Source: Pseudophaeobacter sp. EL27 (GTDB taxonomy: Bacteria; Pseudomonadota; Alphaproteobacteria; Rhodobacterales; Rhodobacteraceae). From it: 64,000 nucleotides of DNA. Positions 8,435 through 17,893 of the stretch are shown here, piece by piece. A program made the translations under genes and the position numbers. The notes below the pieces were generated by a model. The model had not been told where the DNA came from. It was given only the letters and a program-made list of their open reading frames with translations, and ran no database searches. Position 1 is the stretch's first letter. The number at the start of each line of letters is the position of its first letter. The stretch covers positions 264,072 to 328,071 of the forward strand of contig NZ_OMPQ01000009.1 of assembly GCF_900313025.1 (NCBI RefSeq), written 5' to 3'.

Positions 8435-9292
8435 TTAAGGCTCAAGTGTCCGGGCGATCAACTCATTGAAATCACCCTCGGTTTTAACCGCAGAGATTTG
8501 ATCCGCGGTAACAGTGACGCCCCAGTTTTTTGCCATCGCCGCGTAGCGCGGCTGGCGATGCGCCAGGGCCTGCGAATAGGTCCAGCGAATAAAGGCGTCA
8601 GGATCAACATCACCCTCTGATAGGCCCATTTGGTTGAGATAGTCTTCCCATGTCCTCTGCAGGAATTCCGGTTGATAGGACATCGGTTTGGGCGCGCGGT
8701 CAAAGCGGCGGATCAGCTCTTCGGTATGGGCGTCATCGCCTTTGATCCAAACCATAAGGCATTGTTTGGACAGCTCTTTCAGGATCTGATCATTGGGATC
8801 ATTGGCATCAACCCATTCGCAGATCGACCCGCCGGTGTCGCAGATGAAATTGGGGTAGTCATAAAGGCGGCTGGCGCGATCGGCAAAATGGGCCGTGTCG
8901 AGCAGCGCGTGCACCTCGGCCATGCGGAACTGGTCCTGACGGCGGCTGTATTCCTGCATCTCAAGCCCGCCCTTGGCAGGATCGCCTGGCTTGCCAAGGT
9001 AAGAAGAGACCGGGGTCAGGTTTTCAAAGGTAATATTGGAGCCGATATAGATCGAATCCGACAGCAAGAGGTCGCGCAGAAACGGGTTCTTCATCGCCTC
9101 GGCCTTGGCGTTGTCGGCGATGTATTCCCCCATGTAGCGGGTGCCGATGCGGTAATCGATCGAGTAGTGAAACCAGCTGCCCGCACTGCGCAGGATATTG
9201 CTGACATAGGTCTTGCCCAGACCAGACATCCCAAAAAACAAAACCCGTTTTTGCGGCGCATCGCGCCAGTCTTGTGCGGAAGAATAGAGCAT
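8435..9292 (-). CDS. P-loop NTPase of unknown function, metA-linked
   Basis: A 285-residue soluble protein with a Walker A motif GMSGLGKT at residues 21-28. An IDYRIG segment follows at about 45, as in small-molecule kinases of the shikimate-kinase type. A CDTGGSICEW segment near 150 may hold the second acidic motif. The fold therefore suggests a kinase-like P-loop enzyme, but I do not recognise a characterised family. It lies 59 bases upstream of metA in the same direction and may be co-transcribed with it; a metabolic link is only a guess. Confidence 0.7.
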   Translation of the reverse strand: MLYSSAQDWRDAPQKRVLFFGMSGLGKTYVSNILRSAGSWFHYSIDYRIGTRYMGEYIADNAKAEAMKNPFLRDLLLSDSIYIGSNITFENLTPVSSYLGKPGDPAKGGLEMQEYSRRQDQFRMAEVHALLDTAHFADRASRLYDYPNFICDTGGSICEWVDANDPNDQILKELSKQCLMVWIKGDDAHTEELIRRFDRAPKPMSYQPEFLQRTWEDYLNQMGLSEGDVDPDAFIRWTYSQALAHRQPRYAAMAKNWGVTVTADQISAVKTEGDFNELIARTLEP

Positions 9293-9475
9293 CGGCGTTC
9301 CAGATTATTTTGGTTTCATGCCTTGCTAGTGCTCTGGGCCGGCCTGGTCAATTCAAACTCGGAAAATGCAAGGCTTGCTTTGGTGAAAACGGGCTTGAGA
9401 TCCAAGTAAACAAGCCCCCGCCACAGGGACGAGAGCTCGTTGGTGTTTCTAGTCCGACACTGACCAAAGTCAGGT

Positions 9476-10600
9476 TCAGAAATAGTAGCCAACCTTGAAG
9501 CCAAAGCTCACGGCATCGCTACCGGTGAAGCCGGCGCGCGCCACATCTGGCGTTCCGGTTTCAGCAAAAGCGCTGCCAAGTTTGGTGTATCGTATTCCAC
9601 CAGAAATCTTGAGCTTGTCCTGGGTGTATTGCAGGCCAATGGCGACGCTCTGATAGCCGTTGGTTGGCGCGAGCGGGGAGACAAGATTGTCATCACTGGC
9701 TTCTTCAAGTTCAAATAAGATTGAACCGGACCAATTCTCGTTGAACCGACGCGCCACTCCAAGGCTGAAGGTTGTGGAATCTTCCAGATCAATAAGATCA
9801 ACTCCCGCAAGGGAAGGCCTCAATTTGGTCTCGCTATGATCTGCCCAGCGGATTCCACCCATCAACAGGGTATTGGGGGCGATACCGGTTTGGAAATCCA
9901 GGTTCACCGATTGGGGCGTCTTGGTTGTGGTTGTTGTATTGATCGCAGGATTGAGACTCTCAGTTGTTCTGAATTCATGTTCAATTTCAGAGTTATAGGT
10001 AAGAGCTACCCGCAGAGCGATATCCGGAATCTCATAGGCAGCACCTGCTACCCAGCCCAGAGCGCGGTCTCGCTCGATTTTGACAGAATAGCCAGACAAC
10101 GCACCATAGGCGGCGCCGTTCAGGGTAATGTTGCCCTCGACCTGTTGCCAGCGCAAACCACCATGCAGGCTGAAGCGGTCATTGAACTTGTAGCGCAGCA
10201 GGCCAGTGATGGCATCGGATTCCGCAAAGGCCTGGGTGCCGCCCAACAGGGCTGATCCTGGTGTCAGTGGGTTGGCATTTGCCGGTGCATAGCTGATGTC
10301 CGACCCCCAGGGTTGATCATAGATCATGGCAAAGGAAAGCCGGTCATTGATATCGAGCTTGAACCCGGCACCCGCCTGGTTAAAGGCCTGCGCCACATTC
10401 CCGCTGGGCGAGCGTGCTGGATTGAACAGGACCTCATCGCGACCGTTAAGGCTGGGGTCCGCGCGGCCAATTGAAAACTCGGCGTAATTTCCATTCTCAA
10501 AAAGTATGTCGATGGACTGGCCGGTTCGATCCAGCCCTCCCGCCTGGGCAGCACTAGAGAGTGCTGCCAATGCCAAAGGCACAGCAACGTAATGTTTCAT
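9476..10600 (-). CDS. OmpP1/FadL-family outer-membrane transport protein
   Basis: A 374-residue beta-barrel protein. A signal peptide of about 20 residues ends SAAQA. The mature part has alternating strands, a plug-like N-terminus (ILFENGNYAEFS, LFNPARSPSGN) and a C-terminal aromatic residue (FGFKVGYYF) for barrel insertion. FadL-family channels carry long-chain fatty acids or other hydrophobic compounds across the outer membrane. GGGAGG precedes the ATG. It stands alone, with about 180 bases of apparently non-coding DNA after it, so its substrate is not indicated by context. Confidence 0.85.
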   Translation of the reverse strand: MKHYVAVPLALAALSSAAQAGGLDRTGQSIDILFENGNYAEFSIGRADPSLNGRDEVLFNPARSPSGNVAQAFNQAGAGFKLDINDRLSFAMIYDQPWGSDISYAPANANPLTPGSALLGGTQAFAESDAITGLLRYKFNDRFSLHGGLRWQQVEGNITLNGAAYGALSGYSVKIERDRALGWVAGAAYEIPDIALRVALTYNSEIEHEFRTTESLNPAINTTTTTKTPQSVNLDFQTGIAPNTLLMGGIRWADHSETKLRPSLAGVDLIDLEDSTTFSLGVARRFNENWSGSILFELEEASDDNLVSPLAPTNGYQSVAIGLQYTQDKLKISGGIRYTKLGSAFAETGTPDVARAGFTGSDAVSFGFKVGYYF

Positions 10601-10704
10601 GTATTCCTCCCGATGAAAGGCTTTATGGCCTCTTTTCGAGAGGTTAGAAGTAAGGTGTATTTTGAATCAATGTTAACCAGACGGCAACTTTGTGCGTATT
10701 CAGC

Positions 10705-11586
10705 TCACGTTTTGGCGACTTTTCGTGAGTCAACAGCTCTCAAATTGAGCAGATTCGCGGCGCAAATGATGACAGCACCTACAAAAACCCACAGATCGAG
10801 TTGCTCACCATATATAAGCATTCCCAAAACTGCGATCAGGGGCAGACGGGCAAAATCGATCGGCACAACAGCCGTGGCAGGCGCGAGGGTGAGTGCGGTG
10901 GTGAGGCAGAAATGGGCTGTCAGCCCTGCAAGGCCAATCAGAATGATCCACGGCATAGTCCGACCATCCGGCAGGGTGATGTCTCCGTCCCAGCCGGCCA
11001 TAATCAGCCCCATCAGCAATTGCATCAGCGTAAGCCAGAACAGGATCGAGGCAATACCTTCGTGTCTGGTCAAGCGTTTGGTGAACATGGCCGTGAGGGC
11101 AAAAAAGATCGCACAGCTTGCAGCTGCCAAGACTCCGGCATTTAGGCTTTCTGGGGCCGGGCGGGCGACGATGAGAATGCCGATGAACCCCATCATGGCT
11201 GACAAGGCCCGCAGCTTTGTCAGTTTTTCTCCCAGGATCAGGGGTGCCAGAACAATGACCCAAAGCGGTGAGGTGAATTCCAATGCAAAAACCTGGGCCA
11301 GAGGGATCAGGGTGACGGCGTAAAACCAGAGGTTCTGGCCAGTGAAATGGGCCAGGTTTCGGACCAGGTGAAACCCCATTCGGTCGGTTTTCACACCGTT
11401 CCAGCTCCGGGTTGCGGTGATCAGTATTGTCACGATGATGACGCCAACCAGGCTGCGATAGGTCATGATCTCAAAGGTATCGAGGTCAAGACTGGCCTCG
11501 CGTCCCGCAATGGCCATGGCGGAAAACGAGCCAATCGCACCGAGCATCCACAGTGCTGCGCGCAAAACATTGTTATCGCTGGGCAT
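10705..11586 (-). CDS. EamA-family (DMT) transporter
   Basis: A 293-residue inner-membrane protein with about ten hydrophobic segments in two EamA repeats, each with the typical end of a conserved helix (FTSPLWVIVLAPLILGEKLTKLR and a matching C-terminal half). Such proteins export amino acids or other metabolites; the substrate is unknown. The start at 11586 was chosen because AAAGGA precedes it and the first membrane segment follows at once; longer in-frame versions add a charged, non-conserved tail. Confidence 0.82.
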   Translation of the reverse strand: MPSDNNVLRAALWMLGAIGSFSAMAIAGREASLDLDTFEIMTYRSLVGVIIVTILITATRSWNGVKTDRMGFHLVRNLAHFTGQNLWFYAVTLIPLAQVFALEFTSPLWVIVLAPLILGEKLTKLRALSAMMGFIGILIVARPAPESLNAGVLAAASCAIFFALTAMFTKRLTRHEGIASILFWLTLMQLLMGLIMAGWDGDITLPDGRTMPWIILIGLAGLTAHFCLTTALTLAPATAVVPIDFARLPLIAVLGMLIYGEQLDLWVFVGAVIICAANLLNLRAVDSRKVAKT

Positions 11587-11675
11587 CTGGAAGTCCTTTA
11601 CTGGCCTGGGCTCTGGTCGCAACAGGAACGCCATTTGGGGCTTTGGGTCAATGGGCGAAGCGGGGTGATGGCGCA

Positions 11676-11703
11676 AAACAAAGCCCCGGCACTTGGCCGG
11701 GGC
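11676..11703 (-). terminator. Intrinsic terminator of guaA
   Basis: On the minus strand, GCCCCGGC and GCCGGGGC pair around a 5-base loop, followed by TTTGTTTT. It begins about 28 bases after the guaA stop. Confidence 0.88.
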
Positions 11704-11730
11704 GAATGAGAGCTTCAGGGAGAGTGGAGG

Positions 11731-13299
11731 TTATTCCCACTCGATAGTACCCGGAGGCTTGGAGGTGATGTCATAGGTGCAGCGGTTGATACCCTTTACC
11801 TCGTTGATGATCCGGGTGGCGGTTTCGCCCAGGAATTCATGGGTGAAGGGGTAGTAATCTGCCGTCATGCCATCCACCGAGGTCACCGCGCGCAGAGCGC
11901 AGGCAAAATCATAGGTGCGGCCGTCGCCCATCACCCCAACAGTACGCACTGGAAGGATGGCGACAAAGGCCTGCCAGATCTCATCATAAAGACCATGTTT
12001 GCGGATCTGATCGATATAAACGGCATCCGCCTCGCGCAGGATATCCAGTTTCTCGCGGGTGATCTCGCCGGGGCAACGGATTGCCAGGCCAGGCCCGGGG
12101 AAAGGATGACGACCAATGAAGCTGGCCGGCAGGCCGAGCTCACGGCCCAGAGCCCGGACCTCATCCTTGAACAGTTCGCGCAGCGGCTCAACCAGTTTCA
12201 GACCCATTTTTTCGGGCAGTCCACCAACATTATGATGGCTTTTGATGGTGACAGATGGTCCGCCAGAGAAGCTCACCGATTCAATCACATCCGGGTAAAG
12301 CGTGCCCTGCGCCAGGAATTCTGCGCCCTCAATAGAGTTGGCATGTTTCTGGAACACATCAATGAACAGCTTGCCGATGATCTTGCGCTTGGTCTCGGGG
12401 TCGGATTGACCCTCCAGCTCGCCCAGGAACAGATCCTGCTCATCGGCGTGGATGAATTGCATATTGTAGTTGTCACGGAACATGGTGACGACCTCTTCGG
12501 CCTCACCTTTGCGCAGCAAGCCGTGGTCAACAAAGACACAAGTGAGCTGATCGCCAATGGCTTCGTGCAGCAAGACTGCGGTGACCGAGCTATCGACGCC
12601 GCCCGAAAGGCCGCAGATGACCTTTTTGTCGCCGACCTGTTCGCGGATGGCTTCAATGGCCTGTTCGCGGTACAGACCCATGGTCCAGTCGCCGCTGAAA
12701 CCAGCCAGGCGCACAAAATTCTCATAGAGCTTGGCGCCATTGGGGGTGTGGTGCACCTCGGGGTGGAACTGCACGGCGTAGAAATTGCGCGCAGCATCTG
12801 CGGTGATGGCATAGGGCGCATTGGGGGAGGTGCCGTAGACCTCAAAACCCGGAGCGATCTTGCTGACGTGGTCGCCGTGCGACATCCAGACCTGTTCGCG
12901 GTCTTCGTCATCCTGGAACCAGCCCTCCAGCAGTGGCAGGGAAGCGACAGCTGGTTTTACATAGGCGCGACCAAACTCGGCGGTGCCATGGCCGCTTTCG
13001 ACCATACCGCCCAGCTGGTGCATCATCACCTGCTGACCGTAGCATATGCCAAGAATTGGCACGCCGTAGTCAAAAATCTCTTGCGGCACGCGGGGGCTGC
13101 CCTCGCGGGTCACGCTGTCTGGGCCACCGGAAAAGATCACGGCCTTGGGCGCCATCTGGCGCACAAAATCCATCGTGACGTTCTGGTAGGGGTGAATTTC
13201 GCAATAGACATTCAGCTCACGCAGGCGGCGCGCAATCAGCTGCGTCACCTGGCTGCCAAAGTCTATGATAAGAAGGCGGTCATGGGATGTCTGGCTCAT
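11731..13299 (-). CDS. guaA: GMP synthase (glutamine-hydrolysing)
   Basis: Converts XMP to GMP with ATP and glutamine in purine synthesis. Residues 1-200 are a class I glutamine amidotransferase with C86 (GICYGQQ), H179 and E181 (FHPEV). Residues about 205-400 are the ATP-pyrophosphatase domain with the PP-loop SGGVDSS at 232-238. The C-terminal dimerisation domain ends in the typical TIEWE. The 522-residue length is normal. ATG 13299 ([17 protein letters not shown]) was chosen over an upstream extension with no family similarity. Confidence 0.97.
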   Translation of the reverse strand: MSQTSHDRLLIIDFGSQVTQLIARRLRELNVYCEIHPYQNVTMDFVRQMAPKAVIFSGGPDSVTREGSPRVPQEIFDYGVPILGICYGQQVMMHQLGGMVESGHGTAEFGRAYVKPAVASLPLLEGWFQDDEDREQVWMSHGDHVSKIAPGFEVYGTSPNAPYAITADAARNFYAVQFHPEVHHTPNGAKLYENFVRLAGFSGDWTMGLYREQAIEAIREQVGDKKVICGLSGGVDSSVTAVLLHEAIGDQLTCVFVDHGLLRKGEAEEVVTMFRDNYNMQFIHADEQDLFLGELEGQSDPETKRKIIGKLFIDVFQKHANSIEGAEFLAQGTLYPDVIESVSFSGGPSVTIKSHHNVGGLPEKMGLKLVEPLRELFKDEVRALGRELGLPASFIGRHPFPGPGLAIRCPGEITREKLDILREADAVYIDQIRKHGLYDEIWQAFVAILPVRTVGVMGDGRTYDFACALRAVTSVDGMTADYYPFTHEFLGETATRIINEVKGINRCTYDITSKPPGTIEWE

Positions 13300-13552
13300 G
13301 TTTGGCTCATAGGCCCTGCGCTGCGCTCTGGCAAGAGGACAGTTGTGCCACAGGGGGGACTGGGCGCAAAACTTTGCCAATCTTGTGCTTATGGGGGGCA
13401 AGGCCTGGGCCTTGGCCGGAAGAAGCTCCGGTTTGCGTCAAAAATACAGTGAGGATGTCGCTTTCCAACCGGATAGGCCGTTATCCTTCGGCGAAGGCCT
13501 CAGGCGGCGGGCTAAATATCGTCCAACGAAATTCCTTCAAAGAGGGCTGACC

Positions 13553-15097
13553 ATGGCTGAAGAAGCACCACGTCGTCGGAGCCGAGGTGGCGGCGGCGCC
13601 GCCCGTCGCGCAGAACGTACCAGCATCAAGATCGAGACCGCAAAGTACATTCAGCGCAACATCCCCAACTTCGAGGTCCTGTCCGATGAGGCATTGGAGA
13701 CCATCGAAAATAACGCTGACATCATCCTCGAAGAGGTCGGCGTCAATTTTGTGGACAACCCGGCGGCCCTGCAGCGCTGGCGTGATGCGGGTGCAGATGT
13801 TCAGGGCGAACGTGTCCGTATCCCACGTGGTCTGGCGCGCGAGCTGTGCAAGACGGCCCCTTCTGAATTCACTCAGCATGCCCGCAACCCGGAAAAATCG
13901 GTGGTTGTTGGTGGCAAGAACATGGTGCTGGCACCTGTTTACGGCCCTCCCTTTGTGCGGGATGCCAAAGGTGGCCGCCGTTATGCCACCATGGAAGATT
14001 TCAACAAGTTCGTAAAACTGGCCTATATGTCCAAATGGCTGCACCACTCAGGCGGGACAGTCTGCGAGCCTACGGATATTCCGGTAAACAAACGTCACCT
14101 GGATATGCTGCTGGCCCATATGACCCTGTCGGACAAGCCCTTCATGGGCTCGGTGACAGAGCCAAGCCGGGCACAGGATTCGATTGAGATGTGCGAAATC
14201 CTGTTTGGTAAGGAGTTCGTACAGAACAACACCGTGATGACATCGCTGACCAATATCAACTCGCCAATGACTTTTGACGATGTGATGATGGGGTCCTTGG
14301 AGATCTATGCGGCCAACAACCAGGCCTGCATCATCTCGCCCTTTATTGTGGGCGGTGCCATGGCGCCTGTTTCGGTTGCTGGTACCCTGACCCAGGTTCT
14401 GGCCGAGGTCATGGCGGGTGTTGCCTATAGCCAGTTGGTGCGCCCTGGCGCCCCTGCGATCTTTGGGGCAATGGTGACCTCCATCGACATGAATTCTGGC
14501 GCGCCGACCTTTGGTACTCCGGAAGCCTCGCTTATCACCTATGGCGCGGGCCAGTTGGCGCGGCGCATGAACCTGCCGTTCCGCTCATCCGGGTCTTTTT
14601 GTGGCTCCAAGATCCCGGATGCGCAGGCGGCCTATGAAACCGCAAACTCGCTGAACATGGGGCTGATGTCCGGCGTGAACTTCATGCTGCACTCCTGTGG
14701 CTGGCTCGAAGGTGGTCTGGTGGCTGACTTTGAAAAATTCGTCATGGACGCCGATCAGCTGGGCGTGCTGCACGGATTGGCCAAGGGTGTCGATATGGAT
14801 GAAGAGGCACAGGCGCTGGATGCGATCCGCGAAGTTGGTCCTGGCGGTCATTACCTTGGCTGCGCCCATACACAGGCAAACTTTAAGACGGCCTTTTGGA
14901 AATCCGAATTGCTCGACTACAAACCTTTTGAAACCTGGGAAGAAGAGGGCGCACGCGATACCTATACGCTGGCGACCAACCGGGTGGACTATCTGTTGTC
15001 GAACTATCAGGCACCTGCGCTGGATCCGGCAATCAGGGAGGCCCTGGAAGCCTATGTCGCTGAGAAAAAGGCGGCGTCGCCAGATACTTTCATGTAG
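13553..15097 (+). CDS. MttB-family (non-pyrrolysine) trimethylamine methyltransferase homologue
   Basis: A 514-residue member of the MttB superfamily, corrinoid-dependent methyltransferases acting on quaternary or tertiary amines. Family features include NINSPMTFDDVMM, GTPEASLITYGAGQLARR and GSFCGSKIPDAQAAYE. The last segment corresponds to the region that carries pyrrolysine in archaeal MttB; here the frame has no amber codon, so it belongs with the non-pyrrolysine branch such as glycine betaine methyltransferase MtgB. The N-terminus is rich in Arg and Gly. No corrinoid protein or reductive activator lies nearby. The start at 13553 follows AAAGAGGG; the longer frame is unlikely. Confidence 0.85.
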   Translation: MAEEAPRRRSRGGGGAARRAERTSIKIETAKYIQRNIPNFEVLSDEALETIENNADIILEEVGVNFVDNPAALQRWRDAGADVQGERVRIPRGLARELCKTAPSEFTQHARNPEKSVVVGGKNMVLAPVYGPPFVRDAKGGRRYATMEDFNKFVKLAYMSKWLHHSGGTVCEPTDIPVNKRHLDMLLAHMTLSDKPFMGSVTEPSRAQDSIEMCEILFGKEFVQNNTVMTSLTNINSPMTFDDVMMGSLEIYAANNQACIISPFIVGGAMAPVSVAGTLTQVLAEVMAGVAYSQLVRPGAPAIFGAMVTSIDMNSGAPTFGTPEASLITYGAGQLARRMNLPFRSSGSFCGSKIPDAQAAYETANSLNMGLMSGVNFMLHSCGWLEGGLVADFEKFVMDADQLGVLHGLAKGVDMDEEAQALDAIREVGPGGHYLGCAHTQANFKTAFWKSELLDYKPFETWEEEGARDTYTLATNRVDYLLSNYQAPALDPAIREALEAYVAEKKAASPDTFM

Positions 15098-15147
15098 TTT
15101 TAATGCTGTCTTGATTGGGTGATTTACTCCCGTTTAAGGCGAGAATG

Positions 15148-15184
15148 ACGGGCGGTGGCTGTGAGAGCTACCGCCCGTTTTAGT
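15148..15184 (+). terminator. Intrinsic terminator of the MttB-family gene
   Basis: ACGGGCGGTGGCT pairs with AGCTACCGCCCGT with one mismatch around a short loop, followed by TTTTA. It overlaps the stop codon of the convergent DUF6477 gene. Confidence 0.85.
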
Positions 15185-15518
15185 TGGGAAATGAATTGCC
15201 ACTTTGCGCTGGTGTTTCTTGGGATATCTCGTGCCGGGTTGGGGCGGCCAAGTATTCCGCTTCCCCGACCAGGGCAATCAGGATGTCGACATGGCGCGTG
15301 ATGACATAGCCTGCATCACCGTTGAGGCGCTGTTGGTTCACCTCATGTTCATAGTCCAATAGTCGCAAGATGGCGGCGGCGGGTCTTGGTGGTTTTCCAT
15401 ACCCGAGAATTCTGCACAGATCCCGGTCACGGCTATAGGAGCTGGCGCCAATTCGAGCGGTTCTCACCAGAAGTCTGGGCCGGTGAAGGTTCTTTAGACG
15501 GCTTAGGAGATCCTGCAT
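15180..15518 (-). CDS. DUF6477-family protein
   Basis: A 112-residue protein recognised from its core RPRLLVRTARIGASSYSRDR and HVDILIALVGEA; I recall this family as a conserved hypothetical in Rhodobacterales. It has no signal peptide or membrane segment and is mostly helical by composition. The start at 15518 gives the family's usual MQDLLSRLKNLHRPRLL beginning and has an AAGG sequence ahead. It is divergent from the DUF6456 gene, about 240 bases away. Function unknown. Confidence 0.78.
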   Translation of the reverse strand: MQDLLSRLKNLHRPRLLVRTARIGASSYSRDRDLCRILGYGKPPRPAAAILRLLDYEHEVNQQRLNGDAGYVITRHVDILIALVGEAEYLAAPTRHEISQETPAQSGNSFPN

Positions 15519-15756
15519 TGAACTGTCCCTTCTGCTGTACGTGTGGTTTTTGCCATAACACAACTCTAGCGGGTGTTGCCGAGACGGCATGTTCGCCGCA
15601 CGGTCTATTGTTTGTTGATTGATCTATTTTTGGAAACAATGATGGATAATTCAAAGTTCTGTTCAAAATCAGGTGGGTAAACTCTCTGTCCTTGTGGGAA
15701 ACCTTGGGGGCGGAATGTGGACTGTTTGCCTGGCTGACGACGGGAGATCAGCATTC

Positions 15757-16827
15757 ATGCAAAGACAATCGGCACAAACACTCCCGGAATGGGTTCCTCC
15801 AGAGGTGCAGAGATATCTGGATCACACCGAAGGCGGTTGCTCGATCCGGCAATTGGCAAGAGATTTGAAATGCCATCCTTCGACAGTCTTGCGACAAATA
15901 CGGCGTGTCGAAAATCGCCGAGATGATCCCCTGGTCGACTGCGCCATATGCGAATTGGCGGTGGCGCATTTTGACGGGCAGACCGCGCCCAAATACCGTC
16001 AGTTCACCGATGCGGTAATGCTAAAAGCCGCCGCGCTGGAGGTCCTGGCCCGGCTTTGTCAAAGTGGGGCAGTTCTGGCTGTTGTGGAGGGGATGGAAAA
16101 GGCGGTTGTCGTCAGAGAAGGCGAGGCCATGATGAGTAAATTTGCGGTCGAACAGGGCTTGGCCGGCAATTTGGCGCTTTTGGGCTGGATCGGCTGTACC
16201 AGGCCAGGCCGCCTGCGGCGCTATCACATCACGCCAATGGGGCGAACATTTTATAGTCGTTTGATGGCGGAGCGAGAGAACCAAGCCCGCGCTAAGCTGG
16301 AGCAGGGATTCAGCGAGGCTCAGAGCGGGTTTCTTCCCAAGCAGGGCGACAAGGTCAAGGACCGCCGCACACGCTACGGTCTGGGGGAAACCCCGTTGGA
16401 TATGCTGGCGCGATTGCATGACAAAAGCGGCGAGCCCTTTCTGGCGCGGGCCTTGGTGGATGCGGGAAAGCGTCTGCGTGAGGGTTTTGAACTGGCCCAG
16501 ATCGGTGATCACCTGGCGCAGGGCAGGGCTTACTTTGCGACGTCGGAGAGCTGTGGGCGTGCCCTGCCACCAAAGCAGAGCGCAGCCTCGGCCGCTGCGA
16601 AGAAGCGGGCAGCAGAGGCGATGGCGGCCCTGGGGCCTGGCCTCAACGATATTGCCCTTCGGTGTTGCTGCCATCTCGAAGGCCTGGAGGTCGCCGAACG
16701 TCAGCTCGGGTGGTCAGCGCGCTCGGGCAAAATTGTTCTGCGGATCGCGCTAGGTCAGTTGAAAGCCTTTTATGATGAGATGGATGAGCGCCTTGGGGAG
16801 GCGCGCAGTAACCAGCTGATCGGCTAG
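15757..16827 (+). CDS. DUF6456-domain helix-turn-helix protein
   Basis: A 356-residue putative DNA-binding protein. Near the N-terminus CSIRQLARDLKCHPSTVLRQIRR looks like a helix-turn-helix. The C-terminal half (RYGLGETPLDMLARL ... LGWSARSGKIVLRIALGQL) matches the DUF6456 region as I remember it. I chose ATG 15757, which begins MQRQSAQTLPEWVPPEVQRY as in relatives; ATG 15715 and GTG 15673 are in frame. It is divergent from DUF6477, a pairing that suggests a shared promoter region. The regulatory target is unknown. Confidence 0.78.
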   Translation: MQRQSAQTLPEWVPPEVQRYLDHTEGGCSIRQLARDLKCHPSTVLRQIRRVENRRDDPLVDCAICELAVAHFDGQTAPKYRQFTDAVMLKAAALEVLARLCQSGAVLAVVEGMEKAVVVREGEAMMSKFAVEQGLAGNLALLGWIGCTRPGRLRRYHITPMGRTFYSRLMAERENQARAKLEQGFSEAQSGFLPKQGDKVKDRRTRYGLGETPLDMLARLHDKSGEPFLARALVDAGKRLREGFELAQIGDHLAQGRAYFATSESCGRALPPKQSAASAAAKKRAAEAMAALGPGLNDIALRCCCHLEGLEVAERQLGWSARSGKIVLRIALGQLKAFYDEMDERLGEARSNQLIG

Positions 16828-16912
16828 CCTGCCAGCAAAAAGAAAACCCTCCATCCGCTTCCATGCTATAGTCGGATCTTGTGGCTACTGGTGGATTTGA
16901 TAAGTATCAGCT

Positions 16913-17869
16913 ATGAACTTTACACTGCGACAGCTTGGATATTTTAAGGCGCTTTGCGAGCATCGCAATTTTGGTCGTGCAGCTCAGGCCTGTCATGTCT
17001 CGCAGCCGGCGCTTTCAGTGCAGATCAAGGCACTGGAAGACCTGATGGGGGGCATTCTGGTGGAGCGGCGGGCGCGGGATGTGATCTTGACCCCCTTTGG
17101 ACGCGAAGTATTGGCCCAAGCAGAAGAAATCCTATTGGCCGCAGGGCGGTTGGGCCGTTTGGCGCGGGATCAAAGCAGCGGACAGCGCAGCCTGTCATTG
17201 GGGGTTATCCCGACAATCGCGCCCTATTTGTTACCGGGATTGCTGGCGGATCTGCGATCGCATGATCTGCAACTCAATATCCAGGTGCGCGAAGCCAGAA
17301 CCGAACGCCTGTTGGAGGCACTGCAAAGTGGCGCTCTGGATGTGGCCATTATGGCGCTGCCCAGCGGTGGGCCTGGGCTGGTGGAAGAAGAGCTGTTTGA
17401 AGATCACTTTTTGCTGGCAGGGTCGGCCAATCGACTGGCGCAGGTCAATGCCGGCCATCCTAAGGTTGAACCCTCGGATCTGGAGGCAAATCAGCTGATG
17501 CTGTTGGAGGACGGCCATTGTCTGACAGATCAGGCGCTGGAGGTCTGTGGTGTGGCGCGCACGGCTTCGGGGATCAACATGGGGGCAGGGTCGCTGGCGA
17601 CGCTGTCGCGGCTGGTCGCGGCTGGCTTTGGCCTCACCCTGATGCCTGAGCTGGCCCTGGCAGCAGAATGCACCGCGGCGCAGGGACTTTGTGTGCAACG
17701 CTTTGCTGCCCCACAGCCAAGGCGCCGGATTGGTTTGATACGGCGCGCCAGCACTGCTGAGGCCGATTGGTTCCAGGAACTGGCCAAGGTGGCACGGCAA
17801 ACCGGACAGGGTATTCTTGCCGAGGCCCAAAAAGACTACGGGCCCGCCGATGACGAGCCCGTGTCCTAA
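16913..17869 (+). CDS. oxyR: Hydrogen-peroxide-sensing LysR regulator OxyR
   Basis: A 318-residue LysR-type activator. The N-terminal helix-turn-helix is RNFGRAAQACHVSQPALSVQ. The regulatory domain has the redox pair C203 and C212 in LLEDGHCLTDQALEVC, nine residues apart as in E. coli C199/C208, and ends its core with LVAAGFGLTLMPE. Peroxide oxidises the pair to a disulfide and switches on defence genes. It is convergent with a peroxiredoxin gene 24 bases away, a plausible target. No catalase gene is adjacent. Confidence 0.92.
   Translation: MNFTLRQLGYFKALCEHRNFGRAAQACHVSQPALSVQIKALEDLMGGILVERRARDVILTPFGREVLAQAEEILLAAGRLGRLARDQSSGQRSLSLGVIPTIAPYLLPGLLADLRSHDLQLNIQVREARTERLLEALQSGALDVAIMALPSGGPGLVEEELFEDHFLLAGSANRLAQVNAGHPKVEPSDLEANQLMLLEDGHCLTDQALEVCGVARTASGINMGAGSLATLSRLVAAGFGLTLMPELALAAECTAAQGLCVQRFAAPQPRRRIGLIRRASTAEADWFQELAKVARQTGQGILAEAQKDYGPADDEPVS
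17833..17862 (-). terminator. Candidate terminator of the peroxiredoxin gene, inside the oxyR 3' end
   Basis: On the minus strand, ACGGGC and GCCCGT pair around a 13-base loop and are followed by AGTCTTTTT. It would end the convergent peroxiredoxin transcript within the last codons of oxyR. Confidence 0.45.
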
Positions 17870-17893
17870 GAGTATTCTGCAAAACTGCTGGGC

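Noticed and set aside
11839-13452. 537-codon open frame on the plus strand
   Set aside because: It is antisense to guaA, has no recognisable domain and arises from the codon bias of the real gene.
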